DNA from: Hirundichthys speculiger
Taxonomy: Eukaryota > Chordata > Actinopteri > Beloniformes > Exocoetidae
Direction: 5' to 3'
DNA length: 64,000 nucleotides
NCBI GenBank assembly: GCA_018398805.1
Contig: JAGFBZ010000373.1
Coordinates: 930,001 to 994,000, forward strand
The number at the start of each line of letters is the position of its first letter. Position 1 is the first letter of the stretch. The notes below the pieces were generated by a model, which saw nothing but the letters and a program-made list of their open reading frames with translations, had not been told where the DNA came from and searched no databases. Of the stretch, positions 36,401 to 50,462 are shown piece by piece. The position numbers were made by a program, and so were the translations under genes.

Positions 36401-37077
36401 AGTGAAACGTCTTTGGCCAAAATTTGGGGTGCACCTTAATCCTACCTCCCTTCAATAGTTTCTTTTTCTTTTCCTTTCTTTTTTCAGTGCAGTATTACGT
36501 TTATGAAAATTTCAGGTAATACAAAATGTATGTACATTTCATTTTATAATGGGAAATGCAGGCATGTAGTTTTTTTTTTTTTAAGTCCTGACAGTATGGC
36601 TGAATTACAATATTTAAAACATATAACACTTTCACAAAGTAAAAAAGTTGGCATGTGACATTGTTTGGAGCACAGAAAGGTATATATTTTGTACCTATCT
36701 TTTTCTTTGTAGATGCTTTACCTCCATCACAGCAAATTTCTAATATTTGTGTCCAATAAAGACAAGAGAAATTATAATTGTGTTATCATCTAAAGCACAT
36801 CGTGTTTTGTCTTTGTTGTGACTGAGATAAAGATTGGATCACACGTAGCTGTTAATTCCACTCTGCACCCTCGTCTGTGGTCAAGTGTCTTGTTTAATTG
36901 TTGTATTACTGCCTCACTAGAGCCTCACCCACATATTGCTCAACTAATATGCAAAATTAGTATTTTTTCAGGACACTTTGTAAATGTTTGAGTGCTGTAT
37001 GTGTTATATCTTGGTGGCTTCTTTTGTGAAGTGGTGTGATACAACTAAAGTGAATTAACTACTCAGAGTCACAGTGG
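36401..37077. other. Unassigned
   Basis: Nothing recognised. Confidence 0.4.
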
Positions 37078-37165
37078 TCTGCTGCAGCCTGTCACAGCCA
37101 TCATTAGGTGAGGGGGTGGGGGGGGGTACACCCTAAACAGGTTGCCAGTTCATCACAGGAGTGCC
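37078..37165 (+). repeat. Teleost dispersed-repeat fragment
   Basis: CTGCTGCAGCCTGTCACAGC, then GGGGTACACCCTAAACAGG and GCCAGTTCATCACAGG follow the common teleost repeat (GGTACACCCTGGACAGGTCGCC type). It contains a G-rich run, GGGGGTGGGGGGGGG. Confidence 0.55.
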
Positions 37166-37676
37166 ACTGTGTCAATCATTTTAAATTATTCTGGAATAAG
37201 ACTACTGCACAGCATCTTCATCTTGACATGAAGGAGTCAGTTTAATAACGGTAATAAGTAACAGAAGCAACTAAGAAAATCTCGGTCCACAGAAACTTTG
37301 TCAAATTATACAAGATGATTGGGGTAATCATGCTGAGCGCCAAGTGTGTTCAAGGGCCCTTAGGAGAAGTGGTGCAGTTTCAAAAGAAAGGAGCGATCAT
37401 TCAAAATATCAATATGGTGAAGGTTTTCTTTTGAAACTGCAGCTTCGGAAGGAAATTTACTTTTAAAAATATTGCATGGTATTATCATTGACAGCACCGT
37501 CGCTTTGAAACACATTTATTTCACTGCCACACAAAGACAGTCTTTTGCTGTACAGAGAAACACTCAACTGCAAAGCAGCAACGACTGCCTTGGGCAGCCA
37601 GTAGTCACCAGGCATCCATCAGAGGAAGGTGCAAACAAGTCAAAAATGTGTGTATGAATTCTACAATGATCTGACA

Positions 37677-37699
37677 CCCCCCCCCCCCCCCCCCCCCCC
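37677..37699. repeat. Poly-C run of 23
   Basis: An uninterrupted run of 23 C. The opposite strand is a G run able to form a quadruplex. Confidence 0.95.
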
Positions 37700-38141
37700 A
37701 GTATCTAGACAGCACATTTATGCTGTGCATTGCATCAGAATGTAGATTTGTTTTTTTTTTCATTCCCTTGCTGCCTCGGTACCCGTGTTGCCTGCAACAA
37801 ATTATCGTCGGCCATATAACGGAATAGGAAAAGTCTTCCCAACTCAGGAATAATGGCTGACATTAACACATCTATTTCACCGCAGACTAAGCGTTGTTAT
37901 ACCTGGTTATATTTGCTTCCATTTCCTTGAAATGGTTGCCGTAGGCATGACGGGCATATGGATGAAAGGTCAGAGAAAACTATTTTTATGTTACCTACCT
38001 TAGCCATCTTTATGTTGGTCAGATATATTACAGAACCCTGCTATTCATTCTCAAGGAAAAAAAAATCCAGGTTAACCTGGAGGTACATTTAATGGGAATA
38101 AGGTTGTAGAACTGCACTGCTTTATACACAAAAACACACAA

Positions 38142-38144
<3 letters not shown>

Positions 38145-38175
<31 letters not shown>
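38145..38175. repeat. (CA)n microsatellite
   Basis: A simple CA run of about 15 units. Confidence 0.95.
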
Positions 38176-38443
38176 TGGCTGCAGAAGCCAGATAGCCTTA
38201 TTTGATGTGGCTTGTGGTTGCAAACATGCTGAGGGCCAATTACACAAACTGAAAGGTGGAGATATGGGAAGTGAGAGACAGAGTTCAGGAGAGAAGACAA
38301 GTAGACACTGTCTGCCAACCCATCTATTCCTCTGCTTCACATGACTTCAATCATGCACAGGTATGAGCATGGCAACATTATGTCAACTAAGTGCCCCGTC
38401 AAAGGTAAATGATTTCAAATAACTGATATACATATCTGGTAAC

Positions 38444-39640
38444 CCTTTCTTTTACAGTCCCCTAATTATTAAGTATTTACTCAGTAAATACTTAGTAAAT
38501 ACACTTAATTACAAAGTAATAACCATACATTTAAGTAGGTAAGTTCAAGGACATTTCTGTTCAACCGTCTCTTCATTACATGATACCTAGTCTAAAAGTA
38601 CCTCTTAGTTTATATCATATTGATGGATAAAAAATGATGTATTAAGCATTGTTACATAAAAGTAACAACTGTGGAATTATCAAGAAATGACTCTATGATT
38701 CCCAGTATTACCTCCCGTTGATGTGATCTCATGTCATTGTGACCTCTTTGGGTTTTTAATAATATAAAAGGTGACTTAAAGGTAACCAGGTTCCTCTATG
38801 TAATCTCGTTAAACGTTTTAGAGAAACGTACCACATTTTACTTGCAATTTTAACTATGTTTAAAAAGGAGGTTCACCTTGGTAACAGACAAGCAGCATTA
38901 ACTAAAAACATGCAGATACATTTCAATGAAGTCTTTCAAAAACAACTATACTTGATAAAAGAGCTGGTAATATCAGAGAAACAACACAATTGTTTTATTT
39001 CAATTCAAAACATCACCTCAATAATGATAGTTACACATCCAATAGAATAGTTTTCTTCAAGTCTCACAGGCCAAAATAACAATACAACTGTGTTTTAGAA
39101 TTGACCCAGTAAGCTTAAGTGTAAATGTTTGCTAACTTAAAGGCCAAGTACCCCATCATTTCTGTTGGGATTACTTCTAATAATTTACTTCTAATAACTA
39201 AAGGTAAACTGTACTATAGAAGAAAGCCTGCTTTGTTTCCATAGTTTTACCAGGTTACCTTTTAACTTGCGTTGGATTGCACCATTTGTTGCGCAATCAA
39301 TACACAAAAAAGTACCAAGTAAGTCTATCTAAAGTGCAACTGAAAGAAAGCCTGCTTTGTGTCCTTGGTTTTACCAGGTTATTATGATTTAACTCAGTAT
39401 TGGATAATACCAGTTTCTGTGGAATCAGTACACAAACTTGCTCCTTTGTTCTGCCACTTTATAAATAAAATAAAACTTTATTTATTGAACTACATCCACT
39501 CAAAAACAAAAAACTTAAACTTCAGGTTCCGAATCTCTTTGGTAGTATTATGGACTGTATCTTACTCTTTAGATTTACAACATGAAAACGTAATTTTCCA
39601 ACCAACCACATGAGTAAAAAAATCTATTCCTATTCATAGA
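38444..39640. mobile_element. Unclassified dispersed repeat, includes copy A of an inverted pair
   Basis: The segment starts with CCCTTTCTTTTACAGTCCCC, reminiscent of a teleost DNA-transposon end (AACACTTTATTTTACAGTCCC). Positions 38777-39085 recur in reverse complement at 54411-54708. A unit beginning AAGAAAGCCTGCTTTG is present at about 39221 and again at about 39345, so part is tandemly duplicated. No transposase is visible. Confidence 0.45.
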
Positions 39641-40094
39641 ATAAAAGCAAGAAAATCTTGCTATGTACTTATGTTGTACATTTACATACATTGGAACAAA
39701 ACAAAATGGCCAAAATGAACTGAGAAAAGTGCTTATTTACTGTTAAAAAGAAAAAGAAGCAAATAAAATCTAACAAATGGCTGGTCCTGGCTTGAACAAT
39801 GTAAAGTGTATACTTTACTCTTTGCCAGTTGTAAACATAAAATAAGATAAATACAAAAGGAATAAAAAATATGGAGGGCTCTCCATTTTAAATTAAAAAA
39901 AAATTTGAAACTATGTGAACCCAGTGTTGTAAAGTGAACATCGTGATGCCCTGGTACTATTAACTCATTTTATGTTTAATTGGAAGAAGCTCAGAATTTC
40001 TTTTCATATTTTGATTTTTTTCCCCCCCCCCAAGAGGTTGATTCCCCTCTGAAGAAGGTTTTGCGGGTTTTTGCAAATCTGGTGATTGTGCTGT
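39641..40094. other. Unassigned flank of the gypsy element, ending in its 4-bp duplication
   Basis: No gene recognised. The last four bases, CTGT (40091-40094), are repeated at 48723-48726 on the far side of the LTR element. Confidence 0.4.
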
Positions 40095-40165
40095 TGTTAC
40101 CGGCCTCAGACCTAGGGGGAATCTGGGTCGGCACAAACGATACACAGGCAGTGTGCACTATGGAT

Positions 40166-40236
40166 CTGTGAATAATGAGGAATGAACACGTTAATACGAT
40201 GTGCTTTGCTCTGCCAGCAGCGATTTATTGTTGACT
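40166..40236 (-). repeat. 71-bp LTR-internal repeat, unit 1
   Basis: Identical to 40889-40959 in the same LTR. On the coding strand it contains AATAAA (40224-40229). The copy in the other LTR is at 47700-47770. Confidence 0.9.
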
Positions 40237-40888
40237 CAGTAACAGTATCAAAACTCAAAACCATTTCATTTAACTTCAATAACATCATACTATTCTTATC
40301 TCAAAAATCACAATAATGTCACAATAACATCAAAATACTCTTCCATATCAAAATACAGTGCAACAGTCACTTCAAGATGGCTCAAAATACAACAAACCTC
40401 TAGGTTCACAATACTTCAAAATAAATGCTGGTAGAAACCCAAATAATACAAAAATACAGTTCAGTAAACCAAGATAAAAATAAAGTATTGTGTGTGTGCG
40501 AAATTCATCCCCAACATAAAGTTAATACTGGCCAAAATAATTATTTTCTAACAATAAAGACAGCAATACATCTAAATTTAATGTTAATTAATACTCTTAG
40601 CCATTAGCTATGATGAAAATAATATGACAATGAAAATAAAGTGGATACGACGTTCATGTTCACGTGCACGGACGTGCATGGACACACACACACATGCACC
40701 TCGTGTGCTCTCTGTACTAGCACAGTGAAAAACTACTAGTGGCAACCACAATTAAACTTGACAAAACAATAAAACTACTCATCACAACTCACATCTCCTA
40801 CTCTCAAAACGTCACTACACATGTTACTGACAGTTCATATTAACTTTTAAACACCTTTAGGAATGTTTAGGAAAAATTATAACCGTAC

Positions 40889-40959
40889 CTGTGAATAATG
40901 AGGAATGAACACGTTAATACGATGTGCTTTGCTCTGCCAGCAGCGATTTATTGTTGACT
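40889..40959 (-). repeat. 71-bp LTR-internal repeat, unit 2
   Basis: Same sequence as unit 1, including a coding-strand AATAAA (40947-40952). The counterpart in the other LTR is at 48425-48495. Confidence 0.9.
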
Positions 40960-41186
40960 GCGCATGTGTGGGCAGAGACCATCGTAGCTTCCTCGTTGGT
41001 CATTCACTCACAGGAGCGCAGGAGCGCCATCTACTGACTTGGGGATCTAGTAACATGTAAAACTACATCGAAATGTGTCAATAATTGTTGTGAAATAGTT
41101 CTAATAATCTTAAAGAAAATGGGGGGGTGTCTGTTTTAATAAAAAAAAAACTTGAATGGAGGCAATTAAAATCGGAACCCTCTACA

Positions 41187-41199
41187 CTCTCCCCTGCTT
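41187..41199 (-). other. Polypurine tract
   Basis: On the coding strand AAGCAGGGGAGAG directly precedes the 3' LTR, where the plus-strand primer of an LTR element is expected. Confidence 0.8.
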
Positions 41200-41384
41200 C
41201 AAGAGATGTCTCCGGACATCTAGAACTAAACCAACAAGGAATAGTCTAGTCAGGTAATAGTCTGGGAAAAGTAATCTGTCTGGTCCGTGCAGTGTCTAGT
41301 AAGTCTCGTCGGGAGTAGTCAAAGTCTGTCAAGTCAGTCTGTGTCTGTCAAATCCTCTGCTAGTGTAAGTCATCTATCATAGGC

Positions 41385-45616
<4,232 letters not shown>

Positions 45617-46030
45617 CTATCCATCAAAGGGAACCGTTGTGCCATTAGCTGCAGATATCTCAAGGGGTTGGTCTGGGAATAGGGATGAGAGTGGCTGTAT
45701 ACTGACACTGGGCAACGCTTCCTCTACCCATGCCCTCCCCACCATGGTCACCTGAGCCCCTGAGTCAAGCAGCATTTGGAGTGGGGCCCCATTGATTGCA
45801 CATGAGACCATACATCGTTTGCCAATTAGTTGTGCTACACGTTTCCTGGATGTTGGCTGGGACTGTAGTGTGGTTGGATTTACTGGATTTACGGTTTCGA
45901 CAGAGTTAACCTGTAGTGGAGGCTTGTTACTTGCAGCGGTCACAGGCAGCCTCATTCCTGTGACCTCCTCTCGTTTCCCGATGCCTTTCTTTGCAGACAC
46001 CCAACTGCTCTGTGTCCTTCTTGGCCACAA
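45617..46030 (-). pseudogene. Protease (retropepsin) region, with stop before RT
   Basis: The frame holds MLLDSGAQVTMVG (Asp89 at 45764-45766), the active-site motif of retropepsins, preceded by a typical strand (CMVSCAINGAP) and followed by LEISAANGTTVPFDG. It ends in TAG at 45617-45619 and the same frame then runs on as pol. The N-terminal 25 or so residues are translated from the wrong frame of the gag zinc-knuckle region, so a frameshift lies near 45980. Related elements often have Trp at the stop position, from memory, which would make TGG to TAG the simplest explanation. Confidence 0.75.
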
Positions 46031-46344
46031 ACAAAACAGTGCGGGCAGCTCCTAATGTTCTTTTGCACACAGTCCTGACATCTGCCCCTGTTCTCAGTCG
46101 ATACCTGGGGTCGATTTGGGAGTCGAGTGGAGGGGGGACAGGGGCTCACATTGGTCACTGGCTCTGGGGGTTTGACAACACGAGCAAAGTGTTGGGCCAT
46201 CGAGGTCACTTGTGCAGTCAGTTCTAGGATAGCAGCACGGTTAGCCTGTAACTCAGCATCAAAATTGGTCTGTTTAGTCTGGTCAGACTGAGCTGCATTT
46301 ACAGACACTGGTCGGGTTTTAGTCACTGTACCAAGGCGTTTCAA
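45952..46344 (-). pseudogene. Gag C-terminal zinc knuckle region
   Basis: The frame contains a CCHC knuckle CFVCGQEGHRAVGC (C103, C106, H111, C116; 45997-46038), which binds RNA in the nucleocapsid part of Gag. The stretch before it is Pro/Thr rich. It continues, in the same direction but after a frameshift near 46450, from the capsid segment upstream. Its own end at 45952 is out of frame relative to the protease. Confidence 0.7.
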
Positions 46345-46714
46345 CCTGTCCGTCTCCTCACTAGTGGACCTGGTGATCTGTTCTAGGAGAAAGTCATCAG
46401 TAACCTGCCAGTCTGTGAGGAAAGGTTTCAGGTCACATCTTACATGGTTATTTTCTCATTTAACCCTTGGTAAAGTGTGTGAAGGAATGTACCTTGGACA
46501 AGCTTTCTGTCATAACAAAAATCTGCACCTGGCTGTTGTGACTCAAAAATAACCCTCTGTTTTAGACCCATGATTCGATAAAAGAATTGCTGTGGGCCCT
46601 CTTTTTCTTGCTGTCTAGCGGTACTAAGCTCCCGAAAGAGCTCGGTGCTGTTTTTATCTCTAATATGGGAGCGGAGAAACCCTTTTTAACTCGCTCATGG
46701 TAAGGTCATCTTTG
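46345..46714 (-). pseudogene. Gag capsid segment with frameshifts
   Basis: No long frame survives, but in short frames the coding strand reads ELFRELSTARQQEKEGPQQ, then FFYRIMGLKQRV and GTFLHTLYQGLNEK, and after a change of frame DLKPFLTDWQVTDDFLLEQ. This is the pattern of a Ty3/gypsy capsid. Frame changes are needed near 46735, 46690 and 46450. The one near 46690 is close to a run of A/T bases, so sequencing or assembly error should be considered. Confidence 0.65.
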
Positions 46715-47491
46715 CTAGTTAACATCTCCCTGAACGTACCAGGTTTTAGTTATCTTGAGCACAGTGCGGATAACCTCTGACTCACTAAACCCTTCTAGTA
46801 GACCTTGATCCATTTGTTTACAGAGGCTACTGTAGGACACTTCAGACCCTGTGTCAGAAATCTGACCACCATAAATTTTAAACTCTCTGCGTGGAAGCAG
46901 AGCAGCTACATCAGTGAATTTCATGATCTGCTCACCAACACTGGAAGGCGGACTGGTACGGCCAGGAAGGGCACCACCTGCGCTGTTGCCGATGGATCTG
47001 GCTGGCGATGTAGTGACAAGGTTCCTGGCAGGAGCATTAGTGTCTCTGTCCGTGATCGGCTGAGGTGTGTGAACGTCTTCCCTGGGTAAGAACAGCGGCT
47101 GACTGTCCATGGGTGCTGTAGTCGAGCTGGTCCGTTGCTGAGTCTCTGTATCTTCCTCCTGGAGGGGTGCAGCCTCGCTCACTCCTCTCTGGTCAGCTCC
47201 TCCCGCAGCATCTCCTACATCCGGAGCTTCTAACAGTTGATCGAGCATGTCATCGAGGTGAAGGATCTGAGACATGCCTTCATCTTCCATGCCTTTCAGC
47301 TTCTCACTTCTTAGGTAATCATCAATTAAATCAAACAGTTCTGGTTCACTCAGCGCCGCAAGGCCCTCAACGTCCGGTCCTGATCCGTCATCAATCGCAC
47401 TGGCGACAGCCTGTAACTGACTGGTACTCAATGCAAAGAGTCTCTTTCGGATCTTAAAGACCAGCATCCGTCGTGGAGTTGTGGTAGCCAT
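46715..47491 (-). CDS. gag: Gag N-terminal part
   Basis: The ATG at 47489-47491 lies about 118 bp inside the primer site, as expected for the first gag codon. The 258-residue frame begins MATTTPRRMLVFKIRK, followed by a helical segment (LSTSQLQAVASAIDD...LFDLIDDYLRSEK), then a long low-complexity linker rich in Ser/Thr/Pro/Gln and ending with the start of the capsid (EQIMKFTDVAALLPRREFK and LLEGFSESEVIRTVLKI). It stops at 46715 after a frameshift, upstream of the rest of the capsid. Known gypsy Gag proteins form the particle shell. Confidence 0.75.
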   Translation of the reverse strand: MATTTPRRMLVFKIRKRLFALSTSQLQAVASAIDDGSGPDVEGLAALSEPELFDLIDDYLRSEKLKGMEDEGMSQILHLDDMLDQLLEAPDVGDAAGGADQRGVSEAAPLQEEDTETQQRTSSTTAPMDSQPLFLPREDVHTPQPITDRDTNAPARNLVTTSPARSIGNSAGGALPGRTSPPSSVGEQIMKFTDVAALLPRREFKIYGGQISDTGSEVSYSSLCKQMDQGLLEGFSESEVIRTVLKITKTWYVQGDVN

Positions 47492-47608
47492 CTTTAGCCC
47501 CTGTAGTTCCTACTCCCTGGATGACGCACAGCACGACAGCCTTCCCTGAAGCTTTGGACACAGGTTCTCTATGTAGCAGTTCCCACTCTCCCAGCTAGGT
47601 GGCGCTGA

Positions 47609-47626
47609 ATCCCGGACGAGCCCCCA
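47609..47626 (-). other. Primer binding site, proline-tRNA type
   Basis: On the coding strand TGGGGGCTCGTCCGGGAT lies two bases after the 5' LTR. It is the 18-nt proline-tRNA primer site known from murine leukaemia viruses, matched at all positions from memory. Confidence 0.9.
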
Positions 47627-47628
47627 AT

Positions 47629-48722
47629 TGTTACCGGCCTCAGACCTAGGGGGAATCTGGGTCGGCACAAACGATACACAGGCAGTGTGCACTATGGATC
47701 TGTGAATAATGAGGAATGAACACATTAATACGATGTGCTTTGCTCTGCCAGCAGCGATTTATTGTTGACTCAGTAACAGTATCAAAACTCAAAACCATTT
47801 CATTTAACTTCAATAACATCGCACTATTCTTATCTCAAAAATCACAATAATGTCACAATAACATCAAAATACTCTTCCATATCAAAATACAGTGCAACAG
47901 TCACTTCAAGATGGCTCAAAATACAACAAACCTCTAGGTTCACAATACTTCAAAATAAATGCTGGTAGAAACCCAAATAATACAAAAATACAGTTCAGTA
48001 AACCAAGATAAAAATAAAGTATTGTGTGTGTGCGAAATTCATCCCCAACATAAAGTTAATACTGGCCAAAATAATTATTTTCTAACAATAAAGACAGCAA
48101 TACATCTAAATTTAATGTTAATTAATACTCTTAGCCATTAGCTATGATGAAAATAATATGACAATGAAAATAAAGTGGATACGACGTTCATGTTCACGTG
48201 CACGGACGTGCATGGACACACACACACACATGCACCTCGTGTGCTCTCTGTACTAGCACAGTGAAAAACTACTAGTGGCAACCACAATTAAACTTGACAA
48301 AACAATAAAACTACTCATCACAACTCACATCTCCTACTCTCAAAACGTCACTACACATGTTACTGACAGTTCATATTAACTTTTAAACACCTTTAGGAAT
48401 GTTTAGGAAAAATTATAACTGTACCTGTGAATAATGAGGAATGAACACGTTAATACGATGTGCTTTGCTCTGCCAGCAGTGATTTATTGTTGACTGCGCA
48501 TGTGTGGGCAGAGACCATCGTAGCTTCCTCGTTGGTCATTCACTCACAGGAGCGCAGGAGCGCCATCTACTGACTTGGGGATCTAGTAACATGTAAAACT
48601 ACATCGAAATGTGTCAATAATTGTTGTGGAATAGTTCTAATAATCTTAAAGAAAATGGGGGGGTGTCTGTTTTAATAAAAAAAAAACTTGAATGGAGGCA
48701 ATTAAAATCTGAACCCTCTACA
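47629..48722 (-). repeat. 5' LTR of the gypsy element
   Basis: 1094 bp, TG...CA ends. It drives transcription on the minus strand. It carries two 71-bp repeat units (47700-47770 and 48425-48495), each with a coding-strand AATAAA (47758-47763 and 48483-48488). The one close to the end at 47629 is the better candidate for the functional polyadenylation signal. A 4-bp duplication CTGT follows at 48723-48726. Confidence 0.9.
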
Positions 48723-48726
48723 CTGT

Positions 48727-49649
48727 CATCATTGAAAGGTGGTAATAGCCCAAAGTTGTCACCCTCTGCAGCAATGAAAATTTCAGCCATGACAGTAGTC
48801 AAGGCAGTTGTGTTTCGGTCCACATTCAGTCACAGCTCATGTTCATGCTACCGGTACGCTTGAACTCTCAGAACAGCACAATATCTGTGAACAACATCCT
48901 CTAGATTTTGAACTGCAAGACAAAAATTAAATATACAGAAACTTTATTTCATATGCCAAAAATATATGGATTATTCTAACTTTACTGACAACAGGGAAAC
49001 AACAAGGACTTACCAAGGCCTGTTTCCCACTGGTCAGAGAGCCAAAAAAAAAAAAAAAAAAAAAAAAAGACGCACATGTAAAAAGCACAGCCTGGAGGAT
49101 ACAGTGTAATGCATCCCAGCATTCAGATGTAGATTGCAGGCTGGTCATGACTGTTTGAAAGGAACTGTTTTTTAATGTCTGATTTCTCTGAACCACTGAT
49201 CTTAAAATCAAGTTTACCCACTGCTATTCTCCATGTCTTACCTTGAAAGAAGAAAAGAAATGTTACTTGATCTGACATAGTCAGGTTTCTGCATCAAAAT
49301 ATTTTAGTAAAGGCCAGTTTCAGGGGAGCCAGATTCAGATAAGAGAGATTATTTAGGTCAGGCTGACTCCTGCCTCTCTTCTCGTCGAGAAAATTTTATC
49401 GATTGCATTGAGAGACCAGCTGACCAGATCCATGGTTAGAGATTTAGATATTATCCCCTGTGAGGCTCCAACAAAAGCACTGACAAGACAAGAGCAGCAG
49501 CAGCAGGGTCAGAAAGAGAAGAGCTCAAGAAAAAGCGTCCACCTTCGCCGAGAGCAGGAAGTAAGACCTCCAGTTCTCCTCCGCAGAGCTGGTCCATGGT
49601 CAGCCGCTGCAGGTCCCAGGAGAGTTCATTCCCAGTACCGCTGCCCCTT
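48727..49649. other. Unassigned; 25-A run
   Basis: No gene recognised. A poly-A run lies at 49044-49068. The frame from 49408 (130 codons, poly-Gln stretch near 49495) runs into the next gypsy fragment and may be its decayed upstream part. Confidence 0.35.
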
Positions 49650-50125
49650 GGTCTGCCTCAATCCAGCGCTCCACCTTGCTCGACAATGCCAGGCTCTTCA
49701 CGCCGCTCTTCATGCCGCTCCCCCCATCCTGCCCCGAATTGCCAAACTCACATTTACCCAGTGCACTACAGTTGGTGGGATATGTTTTCATCTGTATTGA
49801 TGGACACAGAGCCCCCCCTTCGCCCACTTTACGAGGGCCCCTTCCGTGTTGTGGAGCCCAGGAACAAGCACTTTGTTGTGGACATAGCGGGTAAACCAGA
49901 GTGTGTGTCAATGGATTGCCTTAAACCAGATCACTTGGATCTGGCTAAGCCAGTTGAGCTGGCCCAGCCCCCAAGACAGGGACGCCCTCCGTCTGGGCCC
50001 CCGAAATCCTGTCCCTGCCGCCCCTTTGCCACTCCGCAGCAGACCTCAACAATCTGCCCCTGAGAAGGCAGTTTTGCATTCCCTATTCAATGGAGCCGCT
50101 GCGGCCGACTGATCCCCCCCCCATC
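49650..50125 (+). pseudogene. 3' end of a second gypsy family: integrase GPF/Y module
   Basis: Across two frames the plus strand gives YPVHYS or PSALQLVGYVFI, then LRPLYEGPFRVVEPRNKHF and KPECVSMDCLKPDHLDL (49820-49945), the GPF/Y module and LKPDHL end of many vertebrate gypsy integrases. A Pro-rich tail follows to about 50110. A frame change is needed near 49790, and the rest of the polyprotein is missing upstream. Sequence and strand differ from the element at 40-48.7 kb, so it is a different family. Confidence 0.65.
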
Positions 50126-50168
50126 ATTGACTGACTGTTTTCTTAAGTTATCTCTCTTAGTGTAAATT

Positions 50169-50462
50169 CTGGGGGAGATGTGTGTGGTGCCTTAATCATT
50201 CACATGTATGTGTAAAAAATTCACCTGGCTAGAGATGTTGGTTGCAGCATTGCCATACAGTGTTTATTCAGGTTGTCAAGCACTTTATGTTGTTAGTTTA
50301 GTGTCTTGGTCTATGCATGTCCCTTGACATTTTCACGCTTTTTCCTGTTGAAGCGAGCACCATGTTTTCTAAGTGTTATGACTCGTGAGAAAAATAAACA
50401 ACACACGCTTCTGTGTCTAAACCGTGAGAAGTTATTAACTCACATCACTACAACTTCCACAC
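50169..50462 (+). mobile_element. Polypurine tract and 3' LTR of the second gypsy fragment
   Basis: CTGGGGGAGATG at 50169-50180 resembles a polypurine tract and is followed by TGTGTGGTGCC, a plausible LTR start. AATAAA occurs at 50393-50398 and a possible CA end at about 50462 (ACTTCCACA). No second LTR or target duplication was found. Confidence 0.45.

Larger units (their letters stand above)
37166..38443. other. Unassigned; homopolymer and CA repeat
   Basis: Apart from the C run (37677-37699) and a CA repeat (38145-38175) nothing is recognised. Confidence 0.4.
40095..41186 (-). repeat. 3' LTR of the gypsy element
   Basis: 1092 bp with TG...CA ends (TGTTACCGGCC and CCCTCTACA on the plus strand). 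Compared by eye with the other LTR it differs at six single bases and by 2 bp in a CA run. It contains two 71-bp internal direct repeats (40166-40236 and 40889-40959). Confidence 0.9.

Noticed and set aside
41187..41384. Envelope gene of the gypsy element
   Set aside because: Only about 200 bp separate the last frame from the 3' LTR, with no room for an env frame.
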